From: an uncultured Lachnoclostridium sp.
GTDB lineage: Bacteria > Bacillota > Clostridia > Lachnospirales > Lachnospiraceae
Length of the DNA: 64,000 bases
Direction of reading: 5' to 3'
Assembly (NCBI GenBank): GCA_944381625.1
Contig: CALWLW010000003.1
Coordinates: 62,001 to 126,000, forward strand
The translations under genes were made by a program, and so were the position numbers. Numbering within the stretch: the first letter of the stretch is position 1; each line of letters opens with the position of its first letter. The notes under the pieces are model-generated. The model was not told the origin of the DNA. It worked only from the letters and a program-made list of their open reading frames with translations, and searched no databases. Shown one piece after another: positions 21,601 to 30,446 of the stretch.

Positions 21601-22380
21601 GTGGATAAGGATGCTTTGATCAGTGAGATCTGCAGAAGAGTGCAGCTTAAAATCCAGGCGGCGGAGAGCGGGGAAGCGGCGGAAGGTCAAACGACAGATG
21701 GACAAAAGCCTCTGATTCTGATCCTGACGCCGGAGCATGGAACCGCCTGCCATGAGATGCTGGAGAACAGGGAACTGGCAGAGTGCTACGGAACCGAATG
21801 CGCGCTCTTAAAAGAGTACCAGTGCCGCCCGGAGGACTATGAAGCGGTGATTGCCTTCAGGATGAGCTGTGAGGCGCTGGGCAAAATCGCCCACGGTATC
21901 TTCGACAGCGGATATACCAGGCTGTTCGGCCAGGCGCTTCTGGCGGGGAAGAAGATCTACCTTGCGGAAGAAGAAATTGAGCTGTTCCGATATAAAGATA
22001 CCGCGCCGAAAGCATATTACGGGTGCCTGGAAGACAGCCTGAACATGCTCAGATGCAGCGGGGTAGTCACAGCGCCCCAGGCGCAGATCCCGAACCTGAT
22101 TCTCCATGGAGAGCCGAAAAAGGATACCGTGACGCCCGCGGCGGCTCCGGCGGCGAAAGCGGACGGGCCAGTGCCGGACGAGCGCCCGGGGAAAGAAGCG
22201 GTTCTGGACAAAAAGGTGATCACGGAGAAGGATATGATCGCCCTGGGCAACGACAGGGTGAAGAGAGTAACCATAGGTGAGAAGGCGATCCTGACAGATC
22301 TGGCGAAGGAGTACGCCTCAAAGCACCGGATCGAGATCCTGCGCAGAGGAACCTCTTCAGGAAAGGAGAGGAGCCTATGA
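21601..22380 (+). CDS. Conserved ethanolamine-operon hypothetical (eut_hyp/TIGR02536 type)
   Basis: This 259-residue protein matches by context and layout the hypothetical found in Gram-positive eut loci. The central part (about residues 35-165) has a Rossmann/flavoprotein-like pattern (PLILILTPEHGTACHEML). An Ala/Pro-rich linker and a 50-residue C-terminal domain (KKVITEKDMIALGNDRVKRV) resembling the EutT N-terminus follow. The first 20 residues (MDKDALISEICRRVQLKIQA) form an amphipathic helix like a cargo-targeting peptide. Its function is unknown. Its stop overlaps the eutN start. Confidence 0.8.
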   Translation: MDKDALISEICRRVQLKIQAAESGEAAEGQTTDGQKPLILILTPEHGTACHEMLENRELAECYGTECALLKEYQCRPEDYEAVIAFRMSCEALGKIAHGIFDSGYTRLFGQALLAGKKIYLAEEEIELFRYKDTAPKAYYGCLEDSLNMLRCSGVVTAPQAQIPNLILHGEPKKDTVTPAAAPAAKADGPVPDERPGKEAVLDKKVITEKDMIALGNDRVKRVTIGEKAILTDLAKEYASKHRIEILRRGTSSGKERSL

Positions 22381-22670
22381 AGACAGGAAGAGTCATCGGG
22401 AATATCTGGGCCACCAGGAAAGAGGACCATCTGGCAGGTCTGAAGCTTCTGGTGGTACAGCCCATCAGCCTGCTGGATGACAGCCCCATCGACGCTCCCA
22501 TCATCGCCGCGGATATTATCGGCGCGGGAGCCGGGGAGAAGGTGATCTATGTGGGCGGCAGCTCCGCAAGGAGCGCGGCCGGAGACAGGGACATCCCGGT
22601 GGACGCCACGATCGTGGGAATCGTGGACGACCAGGAGATAGACGAAAGCCTGATAAACGGAAAGCGGTGA
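22377..22670 (+). CDS. eutN: Microcompartment vertex protein EutN
   Basis: The 97-residue EutN/CcmL (BMV) pentamer protein caps the vertices of the shell. The pattern GRVIGNIWATRKEDHLAGLKL, IDAPIIAADIIGAG and DATIVGIVD is typical. It overlaps the previous stop by four bases (ATGA), so translation is coupled. Confidence 0.96.
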   Translation: MKTGRVIGNIWATRKEDHLAGLKLLVVQPISLLDDSPIDAPIIAADIIGAGAGEKVIYVGGSSARSAAGDRDIPVDATIVGIVDDQEIDESLINGKR

Positions 22671-22674
22671 TGCT

Positions 22675-24024
22675 ATGGATTTTGTAGAAGCAGTAAAAGC
22701 GGCGGGTGTGGTGGGAGCCGGCGGGGCCGGATTCCCCACCCATGTAAAACTGAGCGCGAAAGCGGAATGGTTTCTGGTAAACGCAGCAGAGTGCGAGCCG
22801 CTGATCGAGACGGATAAATATCTGTGCCGCACCTATCCGGAACGGATTGTGGAGACGGTAGCGAAGATAGCCGGACACCTGGAGGCGTCCCATGCGGTGA
22901 TCGTGCTGAAAGCCAAATACCATCGGGAAATGGAAGCGCTCCAGGAAGCGATTGATAAAGTGAAAGCCCCGGTGGAACTGTTCGGGATGCGGACATTCTA
23001 TCCGGCCGGAGACGAACAGACACTGGTACAGCAGGTGACCGGAAGAGTAGTCCCGGAAAGAGGGCTTCCGCTGGATGTGGGATGCGTGGTGGATAACGTG
23101 GGCACAGTGCTGGCAATCGCGGACGCTTTGGAAGGGAGGCCGGTGTCGGAGAAATTCCTGTCGGTGACAGGAGCAGTGGCGCATACGCAGATGTTCCATG
23201 TGCCGCTGGGCACGCCGGTTACGGAGATCCTGAAAAAAGCAAAGATCACAGTGGGGGATTACGCGGTGATCGTGGGCGGGCCCATGATGGGACGCATGCT
23301 GAAGGACAAAGAGGCCATCGCTCAGGCGGTGGTGACCAAGACCACCGGCAACCTTCTGGTGCTGCCGGCAGACCATTATCTGGTAAAAAGGTCGGAACTG
23401 ACTGAACAGCAGATGATACACCGGGCGGCGACGGCCTGCATCCAGTGCAGGATGTGTACGGACATGTGCCCCCGCTATATGATCGGCCATGAAGTGAGGC
23501 CGAACATGGTGATGAGGAATCTCTGGAGAGAGAAGACGATCACTTCCAACGAGGAATTTGAAAAGGCCTTCGGCAGCGCGGCCAACTGCTGCAGCTGCGG
23601 CGTCTGCGAGATGTTCGCCTGTCCTATGGGACTGTCTCCCCGGAAGATGAACGATTATGCCAAGAGGCTTTTGAGAGAGAGAGGCATCAATCCTGAACGC
23701 AACATGCATCCGACGGCCAGGGAAGCGGTGGATTACCGCAAGATCCCCACGGAGAGACTGATCGCCCGGCTGGATCTGACCAGATATGTGACCCATGACC
23801 TGCCGGAATTTACCCAGATGCAGGTGAAAGAATGCGTGATACCGTTGTCCCAGCACATTGGGAAGCCTGCGGTGCCGGTAGTGAAGCAGGGAGACCATGT
23901 GGAACAGGGCGCCCTGGTGGCGGCAGCCGCGGAGGGCCTGTCCGTGAATATCCATACGGGCATGGGCGGAACCGTGACGGAAGTCACAAACCAGGGGATC
24001 AGAATCTGTGGAGAGGAGGAATAA
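22675..24024 (+). CDS. pduS: PduS-type cobalamin reductase/RnfC-like flavin-FeS protein
   Basis: The 449-residue protein has an N-terminal RnfC-like flavin/NADH region (GVVGAGGAGFPTHVKL), a soluble-ligand-binding domain, and two cysteine clusters near residues 258-270 (CIQCRMCTDMCP) and 302-318 (CCSCGVCEMFACP) for 4Fe-4S centres. PduS reduces cob(III)alamin or cob(II)alamin for the adenosyltransferase and can pass electrons to PduT. It is followed three bases later by the PduT homologue, its known partner in pdu compartments. ATG 22675 is four bases after the eutN stop. Confidence 0.9.
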   Translation: MDFVEAVKAAGVVGAGGAGFPTHVKLSAKAEWFLVNAAECEPLIETDKYLCRTYPERIVETVAKIAGHLEASHAVIVLKAKYHREMEALQEAIDKVKAPVELFGMRTFYPAGDEQTLVQQVTGRVVPERGLPLDVGCVVDNVGTVLAIADALEGRPVSEKFLSVTGAVAHTQMFHVPLGTPVTEILKKAKITVGDYAVIVGGPMMGRMLKDKEAIAQAVVTKTTGNLLVLPADHYLVKRSELTEQQMIHRAATACIQCRMCTDMCPRYMIGHEVRPNMVMRNLWREKTITSNEEFEKAFGSAANCCSCGVCEMFACPMGLSPRKMNDYAKRLLRERGINPERNMHPTAREAVDYRKIPTERLIARLDLTRYVTHDLPEFTQMQVKECVIPLSQHIGKPAVPVVKQGDHVEQGALVAAAAEGLSVNIHTGMGGTVTEVTNQGIRICGEEE

Positions 24025-24027
24025 TCG

Positions 24028-24567
24028 ATGGGCAAGGCGATAGGCATGGTGGAGCTGTCCAGCATCGCAAAAGGGATCGAGACCAGTGATTACATGGTAA
24101 AAGCCGCTCAGGTGGATCTGTTGCGCTCATCCACGGTCTGCCCCGGAAAATATGTGGTGATTGTGGGAGGTGACACCGGCGACGTAAAGGCGGCCATGAA
24201 AGAAGGCATGGAGCAGGGCGGAGAGTATGTGGTAGATTCTCTGATCATCTCCAATGTGCATGAGCAGCTGATTCCGGCCCTGACCGGAACGGTCTCGGTG
24301 GAACAGCCCGGCGCGGTGGGCGTGATTGAGTTTTATTCCATCGCTTCCGCCATACTGGCGGCGGACGAGGCCGCCAAAGCGGCCAATATTACGCTGATCG
24401 AGGTGCGCATGGGATACGCGGTCGGCGGCAAAGGATTTGTAACTCTGACAGGAGACGTGGGAGCGGTTCGGGCTGCAGTGGCGGCCGCGAAACAGGGCAG
24501 AGACCTGTATGTGGCAAGTACGGTCATTCCAAGACCGTCGCCGCAGGTCTTCCAGTCTCTGCTGTAG
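24028..24567 (+). CDS. pduT: PduT-type tandem-BMC shell protein with iron-sulfur site
   Basis: The 179-residue trimeric shell protein has two BMC domains. A cysteine falls exactly at residue 38 (SSTVCPGKYVV), the position at which PduT coordinates a 4Fe-4S cluster at the trimer pore. It could conduct electrons across the shell to or from PduS, encoded three bases upstream. The second BMC domain begins near residue 98 (GAVGVIEFYSIASAILAADE). Confidence 0.92.
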   Translation: MGKAIGMVELSSIAKGIETSDYMVKAAQVDLLRSSTVCPGKYVVIVGGDTGDVKAAMKEGMEQGGEYVVDSLIISNVHEQLIPALTGTVSVEQPGAVGVIEFYSIASAILAADEAAKAANITLIEVRMGYAVGGKGFVTLTGDVGAVRAAVAAAKQGRDLYVASTVIPRPSPQVFQSLL

Positions 24568-24600
24568 AGGGAGAGAGACACACTTCAAAGACAAGGGAAA

Positions 24601-24620
24601 GCCGCCTTTTTAAAGGCGGC
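24601..24620 (+). other. Intercistronic stem-loop before eutH
   Basis: A 9-bp stem (GCCGCCTTT / AAAGGCGGC) with a two-base apex lies between pduT and eutH and is followed by AGAAGGAGG, not T residues. It probably marks a processing or stabilising site, or weakly attenuates eutH. Confidence 0.55.
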
Positions 24621-24634
24621 AGAAGGAGGAAAGT

Positions 24635-25873
24635 ATGTTTCAGGAATTAATTGACAACATTACGAACGTGAGTGTATTTACGGAGAGTCTTTCAGAGTGG
24701 ATCAGCGGTATTTCCATCAACTCTGTGATCATCCTGATTATGATGATCTTCATGCTGATCGGAGCGATCGACAAGATCCGCGGCAACAAGCTGGGATACG
24801 GCGAGCAGTTTGACGAGGGCTTCAACGCCATGGGGCCTCTGGCAGCGTCTATGGCAGGCGTTGTGGCGGCTGCGCCGGTACTGGCTATTATTCTGAAACC
24901 GATTATCGTGCCGATCTATGGTTTATTCGGCGCAGACGCGTCCATGTTTGCCACCACGCTGCTGGCGTGCGATATGGGCGGTTATCCGCTGGCTATGGAA
25001 CTGGCGGCGGACGAGGCAGTCGGTAACTTCTCAGGACTGATCCTGGGAACCATGATGGGCCCGACCCTTGTATTTACCATCCCGGTAGCTCTTTCTATCA
25101 TTAAGAAAGAAGACAGGCCGTATCTTGGCGCCGGTATCTTCGCCGGTATGATCACGATCCCCATCGGCTGTATCGTGGGCGGACTGGTCATGAACCTGAC
25201 TCCTTACAAAATGAACATCCTTGCTATTATCCAGAACCTGATCCCGGTTATTATCATTGCGGCCCTGATCGTTGTGGGTCTGTGGGTTGCTCCTTTGAAG
25301 ATGATCAACGGATTCAGCAAATTCGGCAGCGGCGTAACCATCGTTATTACGATCTTTACTGCCATTGCGGTGTTTGAATACCAGACGGGTATTAAGTTCC
25401 CGCTGCTCAACATCATGGTGGAAGCGGACGCGGACGGCGTTGTGCCCCTTGAAAATGGTCTGCTGACCTGCGGTATTATCTCCATCGTATTGATCGGGGC
25501 ATTCCCCATGGTGCTGTGGATTACCCGTACCTTCGGCGGCGCGCTGAACGCTCTGGGCAAGAAGTTCGGCATGAACGAAGACAGTTCCGCAGGACTGGTG
25601 GCGACGCTGGCTAACAACATCGCCATGTTCAACATCATGGATAAGATGAACCCGAAGGGCAAACTGCTCAACGTGGCTTTCTCAGTCAGCGCGGCATTCG
25701 TATTTGGAGATCATCTGGGCTTCACCGCAGGCGTGAACCAGGATATGATCCTTCCGATGATCGTGGGCAAACTGGTAGCGGGTATCACGGCGTTTATTGT
25801 CGCCAATCTGCTGTCTTCCAAACTGCTTGAGAAGGTGGACGAAAGTATCAAGGCACAGTCCAAGGAAGGCTGA
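24635..25873 (+). CDS. eutH: Ethanolamine transporter EutH
   Basis: The 412-residue integral membrane protein has about ten to eleven hydrophobic segments across its length and conserved blocks GAIDKIRGNKLGYGEQFDEG and LACDMGGYPLAMELA. EutH mediates ethanolamine entry when it is scarce or protonated. AGAAGGAGG precedes ATG 24635. Confidence 0.95.
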   Translation: MFQELIDNITNVSVFTESLSEWISGISINSVIILIMMIFMLIGAIDKIRGNKLGYGEQFDEGFNAMGPLAASMAGVVAAAPVLAIILKPIIVPIYGLFGADASMFATTLLACDMGGYPLAMELAADEAVGNFSGLILGTMMGPTLVFTIPVALSIIKKEDRPYLGAGIFAGMITIPIGCIVGGLVMNLTPYKMNILAIIQNLIPVIIIAALIVVGLWVAPLKMINGFSKFGSGVTIVITIFTAIAVFEYQTGIKFPLLNIMVEADADGVVPLENGLLTCGIISIVLIGAFPMVLWITRTFGGALNALGKKFGMNEDSSAGLVATLANNIAMFNIMDKMNPKGKLLNVAFSVSAAFVFGDHLGFTAGVNQDMILPMIVGKLVAGITAFIVANLLSSKLLEKVDESIKAQSKEG

Positions 25874-25917
25874 AGACCGGACGAACACAGAAGTGTCCCT
25901 GAAGGAAAGGAAAAACT

Positions 25918-26352
25918 ATGAACGTGAGTGAAGAACTGATCCGCGAGGTTGTAAAGCGGGTTCTGGAGGAGTCTGCGAAAGCAGACTCCCCGAAGGAAGA
26001 TTTCGTAAAAGTAAAAGATCCCAGCGGGATTCTGAAGGTTCAGACCGATACGGTAAAATGCGAGCGGTTTGAACAGGATGGCGTGTACCTGAAAGATGTG
26101 GTGACGCTGGAGGAAGCCCCGCGCATGGGATGCGGCATCATGGAGCTGGACCATACCAGCTTTGAGTGGACGCTGACCTACGATGAGTACGACCTGGTTC
26201 TGGAGGGCGTCCTGGAGATCGAGATCGACGGCCGGGTGGTGACCGGAAACGTGGGAGATATCATCTATATCCCCAAGAATTCCCACATTCATTTCCAGAC
26301 GCCGACCAGGACCAGATACGCATATTTTGTGTATCCGGCGGACTGGCAGTAA
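25918..26352 (+). CDS. eutQ: EutQ-type cupin protein
   Basis: The 144-residue protein has a C-terminal cupin barrel (about residues 55-140, YDLVLEGVLEIEIDGR, GDIIYIPKNSHIHF). It is shorter than enterobacterial EutQ, lacking most of its N-terminal domain. The first 18 residues (SEELIREVVKRVLEES) form an amphipathic helix like an encapsulation peptide. EutQ proteins are reported as acetate kinases in some bacteria; catalytic competence of this short form is uncertain. Confidence 0.88.
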   Translation: MNVSEELIREVVKRVLEESAKADSPKEDFVKVKDPSGILKVQTDTVKCERFEQDGVYLKDVVTLEEAPRMGCGIMELDHTSFEWTLTYDEYDLVLEGVLEIEIDGRVVTGNVGDIIYIPKNSHIHFQTPTRTRYAYFVYPADWQ

Positions 26353-26392
26353 GGCCGGGAACAGACAATAGGAGAGAGTAGGTGCGTAAGAC

Positions 26393-27625
26393 ATGGAGAT
26401 TCGTTTTGTAAGACCGGAGGAGGAAGGGCAGCTGGCCAGGAATATCCTGACCGCGTTCCCTTCCAAGACGCCAGAGTCTCTCTTGAACAATATGGGCAGC
26501 GAGCTGGTAACGCCCGATGAGGGGCGTTACCTGGGCTGCTTCGATGACGACGGCACGCTGGTGGGTTCCACGCTTCTGATGGATTTCCAGATGAACGTGC
26601 GGGGAAAACTGATGAAGATGGGCGGGACTGCCTATGTGTCCACCAGCTTCCTCCATAAAAAGGAACACATCGCGCGCAACATGATCCGCGTGGGCATCGG
26701 CGTGTTCGCGAAGACCGGCACGCCGGTGGGGGCGCTGCACCCGTTCAACCCGGCATTCTACAGCAAGATGGGCTTCGGCTACTGCAACGAGTCGGTGATG
26801 TATTCGCCGAAGCCGCAGTATATCCGCTCCTACGGGGACAAATCCGGGCTGTCCTACGCGAAGCCCGGGGACGAGGAGGAGATCCTGGAATTCTACCGGG
26901 CCTACGCGCGGAAGAATCATGGAGCTACGATCCATCCGTTTATGGACAAACACCGGATCTTCGATATGCCCTATGTGGTGGTGTGCCGCAGGAACGACAG
27001 GATCACCGGGTATCTGACCTTCGAGTTTGCGGAGGTGGATCATTATACGGATATGTATCATGATCTGGTGGTGCGGGAGATTATCTGTGAAGACATGGAG
27101 ACCATGAAGCAGTTCCTGACGTTTTTCGCTTCCCAGACAGACCAGATCGAGCGGGTCAGGATCTACACCTGCGAGGAGTATTTCCCCATGCTGTTCACCA
27201 ATCCGGACAGCGGGGAGAACCGGGCTTTCGACGGGGCGATCCAGGAAGTGGGAAGAAAGAACATGGGCTACATGTTCCGGATCTTCGATGTGAAGGAATA
27301 TTTCCGCCAGCAGGATCATTGCGAGCGTCCCGCAAAGCGGGAGTTTGTCCTGGAACTTCAGGTGGACGACGACTTTGTGGCGGAGAACAGCGGCAGCCTG
27401 TATCTGCATGTGTGCGGCGGACGGGTGGAACTGACCAAACAGCAGCCGGCGGATGTGGTGCTGAAGGCCGGCATTGCGGATCTGTCTTCGTTTGTGATGG
27501 GGGCTTTTCCGCTGGAGGCGTTCCTCTGGGCCGGCAGGATGTCCTGCAGTGACCACAGCTATGCGGAAGATATACAGCGGGCCCTGGGCTGGAGCCAAAA
27601 GCCGAAAAACTATACCTATTTCTGA
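26393..27625 (+). CDS. Eis-like GNAT acetyltransferase
   Basis: The 410-residue protein has an N-terminal GNAT domain with acetyl-CoA loop region HIARNMIRVGIGVF and PFNPAFYSKMGFGYCN, a second GNAT-like domain, and a C-terminal SCP2-like domain (about residues 305-400), the layout of Eis aminoglycoside/lysine acetyltransferases. It follows eutQ by 40 bases with no terminator, so it is probably co-transcribed. Its substrate is unknown; acetylation of an amine of the pathway, or of shell or enzyme lysines, is possible but unproven. Confidence 0.85.
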   Translation: MEIRFVRPEEEGQLARNILTAFPSKTPESLLNNMGSELVTPDEGRYLGCFDDDGTLVGSTLLMDFQMNVRGKLMKMGGTAYVSTSFLHKKEHIARNMIRVGIGVFAKTGTPVGALHPFNPAFYSKMGFGYCNESVMYSPKPQYIRSYGDKSGLSYAKPGDEEEILEFYRAYARKNHGATIHPFMDKHRIFDMPYVVVCRRNDRITGYLTFEFAEVDHYTDMYHDLVVREIICEDMETMKQFLTFFASQTDQIERVRIYTCEEYFPMLFTNPDSGENRAFDGAIQEVGRKNMGYMFRIFDVKEYFRQQDHCERPAKREFVLELQVDDDFVAENSGSLYLHVCGGRVELTKQQPADVVLKAGIADLSSFVMGAFPLEAFLWAGRMSCSDHSYAEDIQRALGWSQKPKNYTYF

Positions 27626-27642
27626 CAGACGGGGTGAGAAGG

Positions 27643-28224
27643 ATGAGCAGCACAACGCTGGAAAAGAAGGGGAGGGAAATCCTGTTCCAATATCTGGAGA
27701 AAGAAAGTTTTCTGAACCGGTATGTACGGATGGAAGGGTTCGAAGAGGACTGCCGTCTGTGCCCTTATTATGGAAAGCGCTGGTCCTGCCCGCCCGGACT
27801 GCCGGATACCTGCAGTTATCTGGAACCGTATCAAAGCCTGTGCCTGGCGGCGCTGAAGGTGAACTATCCGGAGGCTGTCCGCGAGGAGGCGGCAAAGGAC
27901 GCCGTGCGCGCCGCCCGGATCAGAGAAGAACGGTATGAATCTGCCAAAAAGGAGCTGCTCCTGAAACTTCTGGAACTGGAAGAGAGGATTCCCGGAAGCA
28001 GGACGCTGGGGGCAGGACGCTGCATCCTGTGCGAACACTGCGCCAGGGAGCAGGGAAAGCCGTGCAGGTATCCTCTGAAGCGGAGGTATTCCATCACCGG
28101 TTTTGGACTGGATTTTGGAAGGATGCTGAAAGACGTGTTCGGCCTGGAGCTTTTATGGGCGGACAGCGGCCTGCCGGAGTACGATGTGGCGGTGGCGGCG
28201 CTGTTCCTGCGGGAAAAGATGTGA
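27643..28224 (+). CDS. DUF2284 cysteine-rich metal-binding protein
   Basis: The 193-residue protein has conserved cysteine groups CRLCPYYGKRWSCPPG near residue 37 and CILCEHCAREQGKPCRYP near residue 127, the DUF2284 pattern predicted to bind an iron-sulfur or other metal centre. It may relate to corrinoid or one-carbon metabolism, but no function is established. ATG 27643 after GTGAGAAGG is chosen over GTG 27634. It is the last gene of the eut transcription unit. Confidence 0.8.
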   Translation: MSSTTLEKKGREILFQYLEKESFLNRYVRMEGFEEDCRLCPYYGKRWSCPPGLPDTCSYLEPYQSLCLAALKVNYPEAVREEAAKDAVRAARIREERYESAKKELLLKLLELEERIPGSRTLGAGRCILCEHCAREQGKPCRYPLKRRYSITGFGLDFGRMLKDVFGLELLWADSGLPEYDVAVAALFLREKM

Positions 28225-28297
28225 GAAGTTTCGCTGCAGTTCACACGCGCCATTTGCAAAGCCGCGCTTTCGCGCTTCCCGCAGTTTCGCAGCTTCC

Positions 28298-28313
28298 TTT
28301 GCTTATAAGCAAA
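28298..28313. terminator. Palindrome between the eut operon and rimP (possible terminator)
   Basis: A perfect 16-base palindrome (TTTGCTTA|TAAGCAAA) is preceded by GC-rich small hairpins around 28253-28290 and followed by AAATTAAAAATCGG. It may end the eut operon, though the U tract is absent on the + strand. Confidence 0.35.
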
Positions 28314-28347
28314 ATTAAAAATCGGTTAAAAATCTGTGATTTTACAC

Positions 28348-28375
28348 TTGCATTTACGAAAAGTTGTGCTATACT
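28348..28375 (+). promoter_or_regulatory. Promoter of the rimP-nusA-infB operon
   Basis: TTGCAT (28348-28353) and TATACT (28370-28375) are separated by 16 bases. The leader that follows contains an 11-bp hairpin at about 28404-28429 (AAGGGGTGGAC pairing with GTCCACTCCTT, one G-U). Confidence 0.6.
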
Positions 28376-28471
28376 GAACACAGCATGATATGTAGACTGA
28401 AGAAAGGGGTGGACAAAAGTCCACTCCTTCTTATGTAAATGGGGCTTTACCAAGAAAAAGGAGGACCGTAG

Positions 28472-28939
28472 TTGGCGAAGAGAGAAGTATATGAGCAGAA
28501 AACAGAAGCGCTGCTGGCGCCGCTTCTGGAGCAGCACCAGTTCGAACTGGTGGATGTGGAGTTTGTAAAAGAAGCCGGAACCTGGTTTTTGCGCGCCTAT
28601 ATCGACAAGCCGGGAGGCATCACCATCGATGACTGCGAAGTGATCAGCCGGGCCTTGTCGGATCTGCTGGATGAAAAGGATTTCATTGAGGAAACCTATA
28701 TCCTGGAAGTGAGCTCGCCGGGGCTGGGAAGACCGCTGAAGAAAGACCGGGATCTGGAAAGGAGCCTGGGAGAATCTGTGGAAGTGCGGCTGTTTCGGGC
28801 AATCGACCGGCAGAAAGAATTTACGGGCGTCCTGAAAGCCTGGAATAAAGAGACTGTGACGCTGGAATTTGAGGATGAAGCTGTTTTGGACATAGACAGG
28901 AGCAATATCGCCCTGATCCGTCTGGCATTTGATTTTTAA
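28472..28939 (+). CDS. rimP: Ribosome maturation factor RimP
   Basis: This 155-residue protein is needed for 30S subunit maturation. It has the family blocks FELVDVEFVKEAGTWFLRAY, DKPGGITIDDCEVISRAL and EVSSPGLGRPLKK, and a C-terminal SH3-like domain. TTG 28472 follows AAGGAGGACC. It is first in the classic nusA-infB cluster. Confidence 0.96.
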   Translation: MAKREVYEQKTEALLAPLLEQHQFELVDVEFVKEAGTWFLRAYIDKPGGITIDDCEVISRALSDLLDEKDFIEETYILEVSSPGLGRPLKKDRDLERSLGESVEVRLFRAIDRQKEFTGVLKAWNKETVTLEFEDEAVLDIDRSNIALIRLAFDF

Positions 28940-28956
28940 GGAGGAAAAGACAGGAA

Positions 28957-30150
28957 ATGAACACAGAATTAAAGATGGCTCTGGAGACGCTGGAGAAGGA
29001 GAAAGACATCAGCAAAGAAGTCATGCTGGAAGCCATTGAAAATTCGCTGATTACCGCATGCAAAGGACATTTTGGAAAGGACACGGACAATTTCCGCGTG
29101 GAGATCGACCGCGACACCTATGATTTCCATGTATACGTGGAAAAGACGGTGGTGGAGCAGGCGGAGAACGACGTGACCGAGATCAGCCTTCCGGAAGCGA
29201 AGCTTCTGGACAGCAAGTACGAGATCGGAGATATCGTCCGCGAAGAGGTGAAGTCCAAGGAATTCGGACGGATCACCACCCAGAACGCCAGGAACGTGAT
29301 TCTGCAGAAGATCCGCGAGGAAGAGCGCAAGGTTCTGTTCAATCAGTATTATACCAAGGAAAAAGATGTGGTGACCGGCGTGGTGCAGCGCTATATGGGT
29401 AAAAATGTGAGCGTAAACCTGGGCAAGGTGGACGCGGTGCTGAACGAGAACGAGATGGTGAAAGGCGAGGTCTACAGGCCCACCGAGCGCATCAAGGTCT
29501 ATATCCTGGAGGTGAAGGATACGCCCAAGGGTCCCCGGATCCTGGTGTCCCGCACCCATCCGGAACTTGTGAAGCGGCTCTTTGAATCCGAAGTGACAGA
29601 GGTCCGCGAGGGGATCGTGGAGATCAAGAGTATTGCCAGAGAAGCAGGTTCCCGTACCAAGATCGCCGTGTGGTCCAACGACCCGGACGTGGATCCGGTG
29701 GGAGCCTGCGTGGGTCTCAACGGCGCCCGCGTCAACTCCATCGTCAATGAACTGAGGGGAGAAAAGATCGACATCATCAACTGGAACGAGAACCCGGCCC
29801 TGCTCATTGAGAATGCACTGAGCCCGGCCAAGGTCGTGGTGGTGCTGGCAGATCCGGAGGATAAGACGGCGAAAGTGGTAGTGCCCGATTACCAGTTGTC
29901 CCTGGCCATCGGCAAGGAAGGACAGAACGCAAGGCTGGCCGCAAGGCTGACCGGCTTCAAGATCGACATCAAGAGCGAGAGCCAGGCCAATGCCATCGAG
30001 GGATTCTACGAAGGCTTCTACGATGAGGAAGACGACGATTACGACGAGGCGGAGTACGAGGACACGTACGAAGGTGAATACGAGGGAGACTACGAAGAAG
30101 ATTACGAAGGAGACTACGAGGACGGCGAGGCAGATCCGGAAGAGCAGTAA
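28957..30150 (+). CDS. nusA: Transcription termination/antitermination factor NusA
   Basis: This 397-residue RNA polymerase-binding factor has an N-terminal domain (1-130), S1 domain (about 135-200) and two KH domains (about 200-350, including [20 protein letters not shown]). After the Firmicute-type core it carries an unusual acidic, tyrosine-rich tail of about 40 residues (repeats of the type [16 protein letters not shown]). Between rimP and ylxR as in B. subtilis. Confidence 0.96.
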   Translation: MNTELKMALETLEKEKDISKEVMLEAIENSLITACKGHFGKDTDNFRVEIDRDTYDFHVYVEKTVVEQAENDVTEISLPEAKLLDSKYEIGDIVREEVKSKEFGRITTQNARNVILQKIREEERKVLFNQYYTKEKDVVTGVVQRYMGKNVSVNLGKVDAVLNENEMVKGEVYRPTERIKVYILEVKDTPKGPRILVSRTHPELVKRLFESEVTEVREGIVEIKSIAREAGSRTKIAVWSNDPDVDPVGACVGLNGARVNSIVNELRGEKIDIINWNENPALLIENALSPAKVVVVLADPEDKTAKVVVPDYQLSLAIGKEGQNARLAARLTGFKIDIKSESQANAIEGFYEGFYDEEDDDYDEAEYEDTYEGEYEGDYEEDYEGDYEDGEADPEEQ

Positions 30151-30167
30151 AGAGCAGGAGTGATAGA

Positions 30168-30446
30168 TTGAGCGCGATGAAAAAGATCCCGATGCGCCAG
30201 TGCATCGGATGCGGCGAAATGAAAAGCAAAAAAGAGATGATACGCATCCTGAAGACGGCGGAAGGCGAGATTGTGCTGGATGCCACAGGCAGGAAAAACG
30301 GACGGGGCGCATATCTCTGCAAGAGCCCGGACTGCCTGAGGAAGGCAGTGAAGTCCAGAGGACTGGAGCGGTCGCTGAAGACGGCGGTTCCGCAGGAGGT
30401 CTATGAGAACCTGGAAAAGGAGATGGGGCAGATTGCAGAACCGTAA
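30168..30446 (+). CDS. rnpM: YlxR/RnpM family RNase P modulator
   Basis: The 92-residue DUF448 protein has the signature PMRQCIGCGEMKSKKEMIRI and GRGAYLC. The family binds RNA, and B. subtilis YlxR (RnpM) is reported to modulate RNase P. Its end overlaps the start of ylxQ. Confidence 0.92.
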   Translation: MSAMKKIPMRQCIGCGEMKSKKEMIRILKTAEGEIVLDATGRKNGRGAYLCKSPDCLRKAVKSRGLERSLKTAVPQEVYENLEKEMGQIAEP

